From Methanobacteriota archaeon (GTDB lineage Bacteria; Bacteroidota; Bacteroidia; Flavobacteriales_D; Sanyastnellaceae): a stretch of 62,125 bases of DNA. A program made the position numbers and the translations under genes. Below the pieces are notes generated by a model. That model had not been told where the DNA came from. It did not search any database and saw only the letters and a program-made list of their open reading frames with translations. Where the stretch lies: assembly GCA_002723115.1 (NCBI GenBank), contig PBNL01000017.1, positions 1-62,125 on the forward strand, in the 5' to 3' direction. Below are positions 9,268 through 18,863 of the stretch, in pieces; positions within the stretch are counted from its first letter, which is position 1; every line of letters begins with the position of its first letter.

Positions 9268-10171
9268 AAGAGTACATACTCTCCTTGTCGCGATCGCGTT
9301 TATTCGTCTTTCGGCATTATGCCAAAGTCCATCTTTTGAATCAACTCTTAAGACATATAAGCCTTGGGCTTTTACAGTTTCTGGTGGTGGTAACGGGTTG
9401 ATGTTTGGGAATCAACCTTGGGATGTGAATGTAGGTACTCTTAACGGTGATCCTGATCCTATTGACGGGACTTGGACGCCTACAAATCAATTAGGTTGGT
9501 TAGTGGGTATAGGAGGACTGTACGCCATAGAGGATCCTATCATTTTCGATAGAATATGCCTAAATCTTTTGGGAGGTAAAAGACAGATATCTGAGCAGTT
9601 TACAGGATCATACATAAACCAAAACACGAATACAATTCTATCAGACACTGTATTAAACACATCACGAAGTGCAATAAATATCGGTGCTGCTTTAAGCGTA
9701 TTACATGCCTTTACAATTTCACCAGATGTATTGATTGAAAGTGGATTAGGCATTTCGTACAAACGTGATTTCTTTGCTAAAACAAAGTTGGATTCAGCAG
9801 GTTACATGCACCAAGGCACACCGCAAATCCAAACCCTGAGTCTGGAAGCCACAATTGGTGTAGGGGTAATGGTTTGGAAAGGCCGTTTCTTAAGGCTCAA
9901 CTTCACTACAGACCTTTTTCAAGTGTTCAAAACTGACTCACCAAATAATAGAAATGGCGCTTCAACAATCCCTTGGATGATGAATGATTACAGACCCTAT
10001 AGAGTAGTTCTCAATTACGATCTACACGTTAAACGAAGAGGTGAAAAAAACTGTGCTAACCCAAATCACACTGAAGAAGCAAAGGAATTGTTTGGCGAAA
10101 AAATGCGTGGGCATAGAAAGGCCAAAAGCAATCACAAGAAAAAGAAAAAGCGTAGAAGGGATTACTTCTAG
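9260..10171 (+). CDS. Hypothetical exported, probable outer-membrane beta-barrel protein with a basic tail
   Basis: I do not recognise a family. Residues 1-22 look like a signal peptide ending LSALCQ. The body (about 30-260) has alternating, aromatic-rich segments and short turns as in Bacteroidota outer-membrane barrels. The last 30 residues are extremely basic (KAKSNHKKKKKRRRDYF), odd for a barrel C-terminus, which normally ends in an aromatic strand. It starts inside the end of kmo. Its stop overlaps the convergent mce stop in a shared CTAG. Confidence 0.6.
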   Translation: MFKRVHTLLVAIAFIRLSALCQSPSFESTLKTYKPWAFTVSGGGNGLMFGNQPWDVNVGTLNGDPDPIDGTWTPTNQLGWLVGIGGLYAIEDPIIFDRICLNLLGGKRQISEQFTGSYINQNTNTILSDTVLNTSRSAINIGAALSVLHAFTISPDVLIESGLGISYKRDFFAKTKLDSAGYMHQGTPQIQTLSLEATIGVGVMVWKGRFLRLNFTTDLFQVFKTDSPNNRNGASTIPWMMNDYRPYRVVLNYDLHVKRRGEKNCANPNHTEEAKELFGEKMRGHRKAKSNHKKKKKRRRDYF

Positions 10172-10560
10172 TCAGCGCACAATTCAATAAGCACTTTCGA
10201 AGTGTCTGATGGATGTAAAAACGCAATGCGCTTCCCATCTGCTCCACCCTTAGGCCCACTAATACATCTATATCCTTTTTTTTCTAATCTATATATTTCT
10301 CCTTCTAAATCATCTACATGGAATGCTACGTGGTGTAGCCCCTCACCTCTTTTTGCTATATGTCTAGCAATAGGTCCATCATCAGATGTAGATTGAAGAA
10401 GTTCAACTTTAGATTCTCCCGTTTGAAAGAAAGATGTAATTACATTTTCATCAGCAACTTCCTCTCTTTTATAAGGAGCCAAACCGAGTACATCAGTAAA
10501 TACCTTCTCGGCTGCAGCTAAATCTTTTACTGCTATACCCAAGTGTTCTATCCTCTTCAT
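10168..10560 (-). CDS. mce: Methylmalonyl-CoA epimerase (VOC superfamily)
   Basis: This 130-residue glyoxalase-fold protein begins KRIEHLGIAVKDL and contains GEGLHHVAFHV, the metal-binding histidine regions of methylmalonyl-CoA epimerase. The enzyme interconverts R- and S-methylmalonyl-CoA in propionate/succinate metabolism. The mutase is not in the window. The start codon is 4 nt after an exact -7 box, and only 34 bp separate it from the divergent SDR start. Confidence 0.9.
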   Translation of the reverse strand: MKRIEHLGIAVKDLAAAEKVFTDVLGLAPYKREEVADENVITSFFQTGESKVELLQSTSDDGPIARHIAKRGEGLHHVAFHVDDLEGEIYRLEKKGYRCISGPKGGADGKRIAFLHPSDTSKVLIELCAD

Positions 10561-10564
10561 GCTT

Positions 10565-10572
10565 CAAAGGTA
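10565..10572 (-). promoter_or_regulatory. -7 promoter box TACCTTTG for mce
   Basis: Exact TAnnTTTG match on the reverse strand, 4 nt from the mce ATG at 10560. It is 9 bp from the forward SDR box at 10582-10589. Confidence 0.65.
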
Positions 10573-10581
10573 TGTAATCCG

Positions 10582-10589
10582 TAACTTTG
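10582..10589 (+). promoter_or_regulatory. -7 promoter box TAACTTTG for the SDR gene
   Basis: Exact TAnnTTTG match, 5 nt before the ATG at 10595. An in-frame ATG at 10559 lies upstream of this box and would be outside the transcript, so the shorter start is preferred. Confidence 0.65.
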
Positions 10590-10594
10590 CGGAC

Positions 10595-11380
10595 ATGAAT
10601 CTATCCTTAGAAGGACGTCACGCATTAGTTTGTGGTGCATCACAAGGAATTGGCCTTGCTGCGGCACGCGAATTAGCGGGACTTGGAGCTAGAATAACTC
10701 TACTAGCTCGTAACGAAGAATCTTTAAAAGCAGCTCTTTCTTCATTACCTGAAGTGAGTTCTGGTGCTCATGGTTTTGCAATTGCAGACTTCAGCAAGTC
10801 AGATGAAGTAGAAAAGGTTGCTAAAGAACTAGCATCATCAAGTGAAATTGACATTCTAATCAATAATACTGGCGGGCCGGCCGGGGGACCTATTTCCGAA
10901 GCTTCTGCAGATGCATTTGTTGCAACATTTGAACAACACTTACTATGTAATCACAAATTAGTGCAAGCACTTTTACCTGGCATGAGAGAAAGAGGGCATG
11001 GTAGAATAGTAAATGTTATTAGTACTTCTGTAAAAGCACCGTTAAACAACTTAGGTGTTTCTAACACGATTCGTGGAGCAGTTGCAAATTGGTCTAAAAC
11101 ACTAGCTAATGAAGAGGGAAAGCACGGTATTAGAGTAAATAACGTACTTCCTGGAGCTACTAATACTTCTAGACTTCAAGGAATCTTAGATGCTAAAGCT
11201 TCAAAGACTGGCAAAAGCATGGACGAGGTTAGGAATGGAATGATAAGTGCAGTACCTGCAGGAAGATTTGGAGAGCCTGAAGAGATCGGGTCTGCGATAG
11301 CATTTCTTTGCACGCCAGCAGCTGACTACATAAGTGGTATTAATTTGCCAGTAGATGGTGGAAGAACCGCCTCTCTTTAA
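10595..11380 (+). CDS. Short-chain dehydrogenase/reductase lacking the usual YxxxK pair
   Basis: This Rossmann-fold SDR has about 261 residues from the chosen ATG. The protein then begins MNLSLEGRHALVCGASQGIG, a normal SDR start with the cofactor glycines. NNTGG (for NNAG) and a C-terminal VDGG end are present. Where SDRs have YxxxK this one reads GVSNTIRG, placing Ser-Asn and Arg there; some FabG-like SDRs share this. The substrate is unknown. The start is set by the promoter box at 10582-10589. Confidence 0.85.
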   Translation: MNLSLEGRHALVCGASQGIGLAAARELAGLGARITLLARNEESLKAALSSLPEVSSGAHGFAIADFSKSDEVEKVAKELASSSEIDILINNTGGPAGGPISEASADAFVATFEQHLLCNHKLVQALLPGMRERGHGRIVNVISTSVKAPLNNLGVSNTIRGAVANWSKTLANEEGKHGIRVNNVLPGATNTSRLQGILDAKASKTGKSMDEVRNGMISAVPAGRFGEPEEIGSAIAFLCTPAADYISGINLPVDGGRTASL

Positions 11381-11382
11381 TT

Positions 11383-11390
11383 TATATTTG
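11383..11390 (+). promoter_or_regulatory. -7 promoter box TATATTTG for gdhA
   Basis: Exact TAnnTTTG match starting two bases after the SDR stop codon. It predicts a 5' leader of about 37 nt before the gdhA ATG at 11434. Confidence 0.55.
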
Positions 11391-11424
11391 CCTTATAAAC
11401 GAACGTCTAAAAAAACACGTTTAA

Positions 11425-12776
<1,352 letters not shown>

Positions 12777-12777
<1 letters not shown>

Positions 12778-13208
12778 TGATTACAGGACTATTACACCTT
12801 CACTCAACAATGCGTTGGATTATCCTTGCGCTTGTTTTAGTGACTCTCATTAGAGCTTATTTAAACCGTTCAAACTCAGAATTTGGCGTTCAATACAAAT
12901 TGGGATTATTCTCAATGATTGCACTTCACATTCAATTGCTTGTGGGACTAGCTTTGCTTGCAAATGGTCACTGGGCTGAATACACTGTTGAAGGAATCAA
13001 GCGCTTTATCATGATGGAACATACAACTATGATGATTATAGCTGTTGTTCTAGGAACCTTAGGTCATAGCCTGAGTAAAAGAGCAGAAGACGTTGCTTCA
13101 AAGTACAGAAAACAGTTTATTTTCTTTGGAATAAGCTTTGTCGTAATTCTATCTATGATTCCTTGGCCTTGTCTAAGAAACTTTGGCGAGGTATTCAACT
13201 GGATCTAA
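12777..13208 (+). CDS. Small four-helix membrane protein (Bacteroidota 'cytochrome B'-like)
   Basis: The 143-residue protein has four hydrophobic segments, at about residues 12-28, 40-62, 80-98 and 110-128. Several histidines face them (HLHSTMRW, HIQLLVG, EHTTMM, GHSLSKR). Similar Bacteroidota proteins are annotated as cytochrome B-like, but heme binding is unproven. It overlaps the gdhA stop by one base, and a c-type cytochrome lipoprotein starts 9 nt later, so a small redox module is plausible. Confidence 0.6.
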
Positions 13209-13217
13209 TCAATTTTT

Positions 13218-13556
13218 ATGGGAAGGCTTATCTATTTCTCTGCATTTGCAGCGCTTCTTTTGCTGACATCGTGTGGAGATAATAGTGAGCAAGTTGATAG
13301 TGGAGCTGATAGCTCTGATGCTATGTTTATGGCAGAAATTGGACGCATTTATGGATTTAAATGTGCAATTTGCCATGGCAAAAAGGGACGATCTGTTATC
13401 AAGACTGCGCCACATTTAACTGAGTCTACTATGTCTTTTAACGAAAGGGTTGCTATCATTAAGTACGGTAAAACAACCATGCCTCCACAGAAGGATGTAC
13501 TCGACGTAAAGACTATTGAAGGATTGGCAAAGTATATTGAGTCTTTCAAGGAGTAG
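13218..13556 (+). CDS. Lipoprotein c-type cytochrome, single heme
   Basis: The 112-residue protein begins with a lipoprotein signal; the lipobox LLTSC puts the lipidated cysteine at residue 19. One heme motif CAICH follows in GFKCAICHGKKG, and MPPQKD near residue 93 can supply the axial methionine. It should be a membrane-anchored periplasmic electron carrier. The electron partner is unknown; the adjacent four-helix protein is a candidate. hflX starts 2 nt after the stop. Confidence 0.85.
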   Translation: MGRLIYFSAFAALLLLTSCGDNSEQVDSGADSSDAMFMAEIGRIYGFKCAICHGKKGRSVIKTAPHLTESTMSFNERVAIIKYGKTTMPPQKDVLDVKTIEGLAKYIESFKE

Positions 13557-13558
13557 CT

Positions 13559-14722
13559 ATGAGAAGGAAAAGAAAAAAACTCATAGAAACTGCTGTAGAT
13601 AAGGAGACTTGCATATTAGTTGGTGTTGCTACTCAGCATCAAAAAAGAGAGCAACTAGAAGAGTACTTAGAAGAGCTGGCATTTTTAGCTTCTACGGCTG
13701 ATGCAGTCACCAAGAATGTATTTATCCAAGCGCTTTCAAAGCCTGATGTAAAGACTTTTGTTGGCTCAGGTAAACTTCTTGAGATTAAAGAATACGTAGA
13801 TGCTGAAGAGATCGATATGATCATCTTTGACGATGAACTAAGTGGTTCACAAATTCGTAATATCGAAAAGGAAATTGAAAACGTAAAGATCCTAGATAGG
13901 CCCAATCTTATTCTTGACATCTTTGCTCAAAGAGCTAGGACTGCACATGCTAAGACTCAAGTAGAACTCGCTCAATATCAATACCTACTGCCGCGTTTGA
14001 CAAACATGTGGACTCACCTTCAGAAACAGAAAGGTGGTATAGGGATGAAGGGACCTGGTGAGAAGGAGATTGAGACTGATAGAAGAATTATTAGAGATAG
14101 GATCGCTCTTTTAAAGAAAGAACTTGAAGCCATTGACAAACAAATGGCAACCCAAAGAAGCAATAGAGGCGCACTGATCAGAGTTGCTCTAGTAGGTTAC
14201 ACTAATGCAGGAAAAAGCACTTTAATGACTGCGCTTTCAAAGAGCGACGTGTTTGCTGAAAATAAACTTTTTGCCACATTAGATACTACTGTTCGAAAGG
14301 TTGTTGTTGGCAATCTCCCCTTCCTTCTGAGCGACACTGTTGGATTTATTCGCAAGCTTCCTACGCAATTGATTGAGAGTTTTAAATCGACTCTTGACGA
14401 GACTAGAGAAAGTGATTTCCTCATACATGTAATTGACGTGAGTCACCCTCAATTTGAGGATCAATTAAGTGTAGTTGAGAGAACTCTGAATGAAATTGGT
14501 TCTGACGACAAACCTACTCTTTTACTTTTCAATAAAATAGACCAAATCGCAGATCAAGACGTCTTAGAAGGACTTCGCGAAAGATTCGAAAAATCAGGTC
14601 AAGATGTTTTCTTCATGAGTGCATTAAACAAGGAAGACGTATTGAGATTGAGAGACGAGCTTTACATTAGGGTCAAAGAATTACACGCTAAGCGTTATCC
14701 ATACAATCAATTCTTATATTAG
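13559..14722 (+). CDS. hflX: Ribosome-associated GTPase HflX
   Basis: HflX splits stalled or stressed ribosomes. The N-terminal HflX domain contains FVGSGKLLEIKEY and, near residues 160-170, GGIGMKGPGEKEIE. The G domain follows: G1 GYTNAGKS (213-220), G3 DTVGFIRKLP and G4 FNKID. The 387-residue length is close to the family norm. It is followed after 4 nt by rbfA, so two ribosome-related genes are paired. Confidence 0.95.
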   Translation: MRRKRKKLIETAVDKETCILVGVATQHQKREQLEEYLEELAFLASTADAVTKNVFIQALSKPDVKTFVGSGKLLEIKEYVDAEEIDMIIFDDELSGSQIRNIEKEIENVKILDRPNLILDIFAQRARTAHAKTQVELAQYQYLLPRLTNMWTHLQKQKGGIGMKGPGEKEIETDRRIIRDRIALLKKELEAIDKQMATQRSNRGALIRVALVGYTNAGKSTLMTALSKSDVFAENKLFATLDTTVRKVVVGNLPFLLSDTVGFIRKLPTQLIESFKSTLDETRESDFLIHVIDVSHPQFEDQLSVVERTLNEIGSDDKPTLLLFNKIDQIADQDVLEGLRERFEKSGQDVFFMSALNKEDVLRLRDELYIRVKELHAKRYPYNQFLY

Positions 14723-14726
14723 TTCC

Positions 14727-15065
14727 ATGTCTAGCATACGCCAAGAAAAAGTAGCAACCCTTATAAAACAGGAACTAAGCATAATATTCCAACAGAATTC
14801 TTCTATGAGATTTGATGGGATTTTCATCACTGTTACTCTTGTAAGGATGTCGCCAGACTTAGGAGTGGCAAAAGTGTTTTTGAGCTTTATGGCTGTGAAA
14901 GAGAAAAACCTTGCACTGCGAAAAGTCAAAAGTGAAGCTACATGGACTAGAAAAAAATTGGCTGGAGTAATAGGTAAGCAAGTACGACGCATACCAGAAT
15001 TACAATTCTACATTGACGATAGTTTGGACTATTACGATGAAGTAGAAAAAGCCCTGAAAAGTTAA
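14727..15065 (+). CDS. rbfA: 30S ribosome-binding factor A
   Basis: RbfA is a small KH-domain maturation factor for the 30S subunit. The N-terminus SSIRQEKVATLIKQELS and the central region with ITVTLVRMSPDLGVAKVF match the family. Its 112 residues are typical. It sits between hflX and a LolC/E-like permease gene that starts 3 nt after its stop, a common Bacteroidota order. Confidence 0.92.
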   Translation: MSSIRQEKVATLIKQELSIIFQQNSSMRFDGIFITVTLVRMSPDLGVAKVFLSFMAVKEKNLALRKVKSEATWTRKKLAGVIGKQVRRIPELQFYIDDSLDYYDEVEKALKS

Positions 15066-15068
15066 GAT

Positions 15069-16247
15069 GTGAGATTACCACTGAGACTCGCACTACGCTA
15101 TGTTTTTAAGCCTAGGTCTAGGAAACTAGTCCATATCATTTCTGGAATCTCAATGTTCGTCATAGCTATGGTGACGACTGCAATGATTGTTGTCCTTTCA
15201 GCATTTAATGGATTGGAGGAGCTTGTGTCAGAACTATTCGGCACTCTTGACGCTGATGTAGCATTAGTCCCAAAGTTTGGGGAAGTGGTGCCGGAGGGTT
15301 TGGCATTTCAATTAGAAAATTCAGAGCACATAGCACATTATTCGGCGATTATAGAAAGCGAAGCAATCATAAGTGCAAATGGTTCTTCAGAGATATGTAC
15401 AATATTAGGTGTAGATAGCAACTATAAAAATGTTGCTCCAGTTGAAGACGCAATTATTACAGGTGAATGGGGAGAGGATTGTTGTGTTATAGGCTACGGC
15501 ATCAAAAGCATGTTGAGGTTACCTGCCGAAAGTAAAATGGATGAAACTGTAGTCATAGGTGCTCCAATTAGAGGGAAAAAATTAAGCAGACACAAAGAAG
15601 CTGCTTTCAGAAACATGCCAGCAACAGCTTGTGGGACATTTTCAATTAATGCTGATATAGATATGCGTTATGTTATAGCGCCATTGGGGTTTGCATCTGA
15701 ACTATTTGGGCGTGAAGGAGAAGTAAGCAGGTTTGAAATAAAGCTGTCTGATGGTTCAAAAGCAGAAGATTTAGAAGGACTTGTTGGCGAGGACTACAGG
15801 TTTAGAACAAGAGCTGAAAAACACAGGTTTATAACTCAAACCAACAGGGCAGAAAAGTGGGCAACTTTTGTAATTCTCAGTTTTATTCTGATAGTGGCAG
15901 CCTTTAATGTGCTTGCCTCGCTTACCATGATGTTGATTGAAAAGAAGGACGACCTTTCGATTTTCAAGGCTATGGGGATGAGGAGCCGTGACCTTGAACT
16001 TACATTTTCTATTCAGGGATTAGCCATCAATATTTTTGGTGGGGTAATAGGGGCTGTTCTAGGTATCGGGCTGGTTTGGGCCCAAACTCAGTGGGGCTTC
16101 ATCACGCTTGAAGGATCTGTTGTTCCTGCCTACCCCGTATTGTTAAAGTATGGTGACGTTGTAGGTACTCTTTCTGTTGTAATGGGAATTGGAGGCCTGG
16201 GATCGGCAGCTATGGTAAGATTCCTAATTAGAAAAATCGTGGTCTGA
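15069..16247 (+). CDS. ABC transporter permease, LolC/LolE-like (FtsX family)
   Basis: This 392-residue membrane protein starts with GTG. It has one N-terminal helix (about residues 25-45), a large periplasmic MacB-type domain (50-265) and three C-terminal helices of the FtsX domain (about 270-390). The layout fits LolC/E subunits that extract lipoproteins for transfer to the outer membrane. No ATPase gene is adjacent. Its last 24 bp overlap the convergent dusB gene. Confidence 0.82.
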   Translation: MRLPLRLALRYVFKPRSRKLVHIISGISMFVIAMVTTAMIVVLSAFNGLEELVSELFGTLDADVALVPKFGEVVPEGLAFQLENSEHIAHYSAIIESEAIISANGSSEICTILGVDSNYKNVAPVEDAIITGEWGEDCCVIGYGIKSMLRLPAESKMDETVVIGAPIRGKKLSRHKEAAFRNMPATACGTFSINADIDMRYVIAPLGFASELFGREGEVSRFEIKLSDGSKAEDLEGLVGEDYRFRTRAEKHRFITQTNRAEKWATFVILSFILIVAAFNVLASLTMMLIEKKDDLSIFKAMGMRSRDLELTFSIQGLAINIFGGVIGAVLGIGLVWAQTQWGFITLEGSVVPAYPVLLKYGDVVGTLSVVMGIGGLGSAAMVRFLIRKIVV

Positions 16248-17219
16248 GAATTTATCTGCGATAAACTTCAGCTTATCTCGTATTTCTTCTACCGTTTCAA
16301 AAGTAACTAGGTCTAACCTGTGCTTTTTAAAATCAGGTATACCCTTAAAATAGTTAGCATAGTGGCGGCGCATTTCTACAATACCCAACCTATCCCCTTT
16401 CCATTCTAGAGATCTTTCAAAATGCATTGTTACAGCATCTATTCTTTCAGCCATACCAGGTGATGGAAGGTGTTCTCCCGTTGCCATATAGTGCTTTATC
16501 TCATTAAAAACCCAAGGACTTCCTATTGATGCTCGGCCTATCATAATTCCATCAACACCGTACTTATTTTTATATTCCACTGCCTTCTCAGGTGAGTCAA
16601 TATCACCATTGCCAAAAACAGGAATATTCATCCTAGGATTATTCTTTACCTCTGAAATCAAAGTCCAGTCTGCAGATCCTTTATACATCTGTGCTCGTGT
16701 ACGACCGTGGATACTTATTGCTTTAATTCCAACATCTTGAAGCCGTTCAGCAACATCTACTATATATCTTGAATCATCATCCCAACCTAATCGTGTTTTA
16801 ACTGTTACAGGAAGCTTGCATGTGTCTACAATTTCCTTAGTCATTTCAACCATTTTGGGTATGTCTTGTAATATCCCAGCTCCAGCTCCTTTAAGTGCAA
16901 CTTTCTTAACTGGACACCCATAATTAATATCAATAATGTCTGGTCCAGCTGCCTCGGCAATCTCTGCTGCCTCCCTCATCGGGTCGATGTTCCCTCCAAA
17001 AATTTGAATGCCAATTGGACGTTCATATTCGAAAATGTCTAGCTTCTGTTTGCTCTTTGCTGCATCGCGAATTAATCCCTCGGAACTAATGAATTCAGTG
17101 TACATAACATCAGCGCCGTACTTTTTGCATACAGCTCTAAACGGAGGATCACTCACATCCTCCATTGGAGCGAGTAACAATGGGAATTCACCCAAATCTA
17201 TATCACCTATTCTAGCCAA
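16224..17219 (-). CDS. dusB: tRNA-dihydrouridine synthase
   Basis: Dus enzymes reduce uridine to dihydrouridine in tRNA using FMN. The TIM-barrel signatures are clear: PLLLAPMEDVSDPPFRA, INYGCPVKKV with the catalytic Cys, TVKTRLGWD and ISIHGRTR. I place the start at the TTG at 17219 (MARIGDIDLGEF), which matches relatives. A TTG at 17240 is in frame but lies inside the predicted -7 box at 17238-17245, so it should not be transcribed. The 331-residue length is normal. Confidence 0.9.
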   Translation of the reverse strand: MARIGDIDLGEFPLLLAPMEDVSDPPFRAVCKKYGADVMYTEFISSEGLIRDAAKSKQKLDIFEYERPIGIQIFGGNIDPMREAAEIAEAAGPDIIDINYGCPVKKVALKGAGAGILQDIPKMVEMTKEIVDTCKLPVTVKTRLGWDDDSRYIVDVAERLQDVGIKAISIHGRTRAQMYKGSADWTLISEVKNNPRMNIPVFGNGDIDSPEKAVEYKNKYGVDGIMIGRASIGSPWVFNEIKHYMATGEHLPSPGMAERIDAVTMHFERSLEWKGDRLGIVEMRRHYANYFKGIPDFKKHRLDLVTFETVEEIRDKLKFIADKFSDHDFSN

Positions 17220-17237
17220 TTTATTCCGAACTTGCAG

Positions 17238-17245
17238 CAAAATTA
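17238..17245 (-). promoter_or_regulatory. -7 promoter box TAATTTTG for dusB
   Basis: Exact TAnnTTTG match on the reverse strand. Transcription should start near 17232, leaving a leader of about 12 nt before the TTG start at 17219. The box itself contains a tempting in-frame TTG. Confidence 0.55.
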
Positions 17246-17254
17246 AGCTACTTC

Positions 17255-18217
17255 ATGAAGTTCTTACAAGAAGCCTTCCGCAATCTGCATCCTGTACTTC
17301 AATTTACCTTCATTTTATGTATTGCTCTAGTGGGCATGTCGGTAAGCGTTTTCATTTCAACTTTTGTCAATGCATGCCTCTGTGACACACCTCTAGATGT
17401 TGCTGAATACACTAAGATTCTTTCAACTGCAAACACTGATGCTGGAGTTTGTGGAAATCTGGTGATGAATAGTATAAACCAAATCCTAGCCTTCATGGGT
17501 GCGGGATTTGTATACAGCAAATTAGTTGGCGGAGTTGGCGTTGGATTGAGACCAAAGGGTGCTCAAGCAGGATTTATTAGGTTTTTGCTAGGGGCAATTG
17601 CAATTACACTTGCCTTCGCGCCATTCCTCGATATCACATACAGACTCAATGAATGGATTCTTCTTGGAACTCGCTTTCACACTTATGCTTCTGGTCTAGA
17701 AGCACAAGCCATGGTGCTTACGAAGGCAATGCTAGACATAGGATCTTTTGGAGAGTTGACCGCCTGTTTGATTGCTGTTGCTATTTTACCTGCAATCGCT
17801 GAAGAATATCTGTTTAGAGGGGCGCTTCAGCCGCTATTTGCAAAGTGGAGCGGGAGTATTCACGTTGGGGTTTGGTGTAGTGCAATTGTTTTCAGCGCGA
17901 TACACATGCAGTTCTTTGGGTTTATTCCAAGGATGTTGCTTGGGGCAGGATTTGGTTACTTAGTAGTAGCAAGTGGGAACCTTTGGGTTGCTGTTGGTGC
18001 TCACTTTATTAATAATGCGAGTGCTGTGATAGCTGCTTGGTATTTTGGGGCGGAATGGTTGGAAACGGGACTTGAGCCGAGTTCGGAGCCATGGGGGATT
18101 GAGCAAGTGGTGATGACTTGCTTGTTTGGTCTATTTATTATTCTAATTGCAAGAAGACTCAGAGGTCATTCTGTGTGGAAGGAAAACAAGTCTAATTACT
18201 TAGGGCTCGGGCAATAA
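17255..18217 (+). CDS. CPBP family intramembrane metalloprotease (Abi/Rce1-like)
   Basis: This 320-residue polytopic membrane protein has the CPBP signatures: EEYLFRG with Glu183, Glu184 and Arg188; FSAIHMQF with His217; and HFINN with His250. These residues form the glutamate/histidine active site of Rce1-type membrane proteases. Natural substrates are usually unknown in this group. It is divergent from dusB, and its last 26 bp overlap ispD. Confidence 0.88.
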   Translation: MKFLQEAFRNLHPVLQFTFILCIALVGMSVSVFISTFVNACLCDTPLDVAEYTKILSTANTDAGVCGNLVMNSINQILAFMGAGFVYSKLVGGVGVGLRPKGAQAGFIRFLLGAIAITLAFAPFLDITYRLNEWILLGTRFHTYASGLEAQAMVLTKAMLDIGSFGELTACLIAVAILPAIAEEYLFRGALQPLFAKWSGSIHVGVWCSAIVFSAIHMQFFGFIPRMLLGAGFGYLVVASGNLWVAVGAHFINNASAVIAAWYFGAEWLETGLEPSSEPWGIEQVVMTCLFGLFIILIARRLRGHSVWKENKSNYLGLGQ

Positions 18218-18857
18218 TTAGATCCTCCTTAGTAGTAATCTTCATATTCATAGGATCACCCTCACTTAGGTGCACCTTGTGACCTGCAGCCTCAAAAACG
18301 CTAGCGTCATCAGTGAATTCTGGGGTGTAGTCCACAGCAAATGCAGGTTTGATTAAGGCCAAATCAAAGCATTGTGGCGTCTGAACCGCCAGATACTCAG
18401 ATCTAATTAATGCTTCAGATGATCCATCTTCCGAGACGCGTCTGATACTGTTTTTTAGAGGTGTTACTGGAACTGCTGAGCCGTGTGTGGCAGCATCGTC
18501 AAAGCAATTGCGGATCAATTCAATGGTTGGAAATGGACGAACTGCATCGTGTATTGCAACTATTCCCTCATCGGGAAGTGTTGTAAGACCGTGAAGTACT
18601 GAATGGAATCTCTCCTTGCCTCCAGGTATTATTGCATCAGCACCGGAATCACCGTATTTCTCCTCTAGATCTTTGAATTCGTCAAAGAGATTTGGGTTTA
18701 GTACAACACTTAAATGTGCATCAGGCGCTGCCTCTTTAAAACGGCGAAGGGTCCACCACATTAATGGCAGACTCTTTACCGATAAAAATTGTTTAGCTGT
18801 TGTGCTCTTCATGCGAGTACCGGTTCCACCGGCAACAATTAGAACAAAACGGCTCAT
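18192..18857 (-). CDS. ispD: 2-C-methyl-D-erythritol 4-phosphate cytidylyltransferase
   Basis: IspD makes CDP-methylerythritol in the non-mevalonate isoprenoid pathway. The N-terminal nucleotide loop AGGTGTRMKSTTAKQF and the motif AIHDAVRPF are typical, and its 221 residues match the family. It is the last gene of the run dCMP deaminase-ctpA-sodB-ispD, starting 6 nt after sodB. Its 3' end overlaps the CPBP gene. Confidence 0.94.
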   Translation of the reverse strand: MSRFVLIVAGGTGTRMKSTTAKQFLSVKSLPLMWWTLRRFKEAAPDAHLSVVLNPNLFDEFKDLEEKYGDSGADAIIPGGKERFHSVLHGLTTLPDEGIVAIHDAVRPFPTIELIRNCFDDAATHGSAVPVTPLKNSIRRVSEDGSSEALIRSEYLAVQTPQCFDLALIKPAFAVDYTPEFTDDASVFEAAGHKVHLSEGDPMNMKITTKEDLIIARALSN

Positions 18858-18863
18858 AATTTC

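Noticed and set aside
10559..10597. Start of the SDR at the upstream ATG 10559.
   Set aside because: The added 12 residues are translated from promoter DNA (box at 10582-10589) and do not match SDR N-termini.
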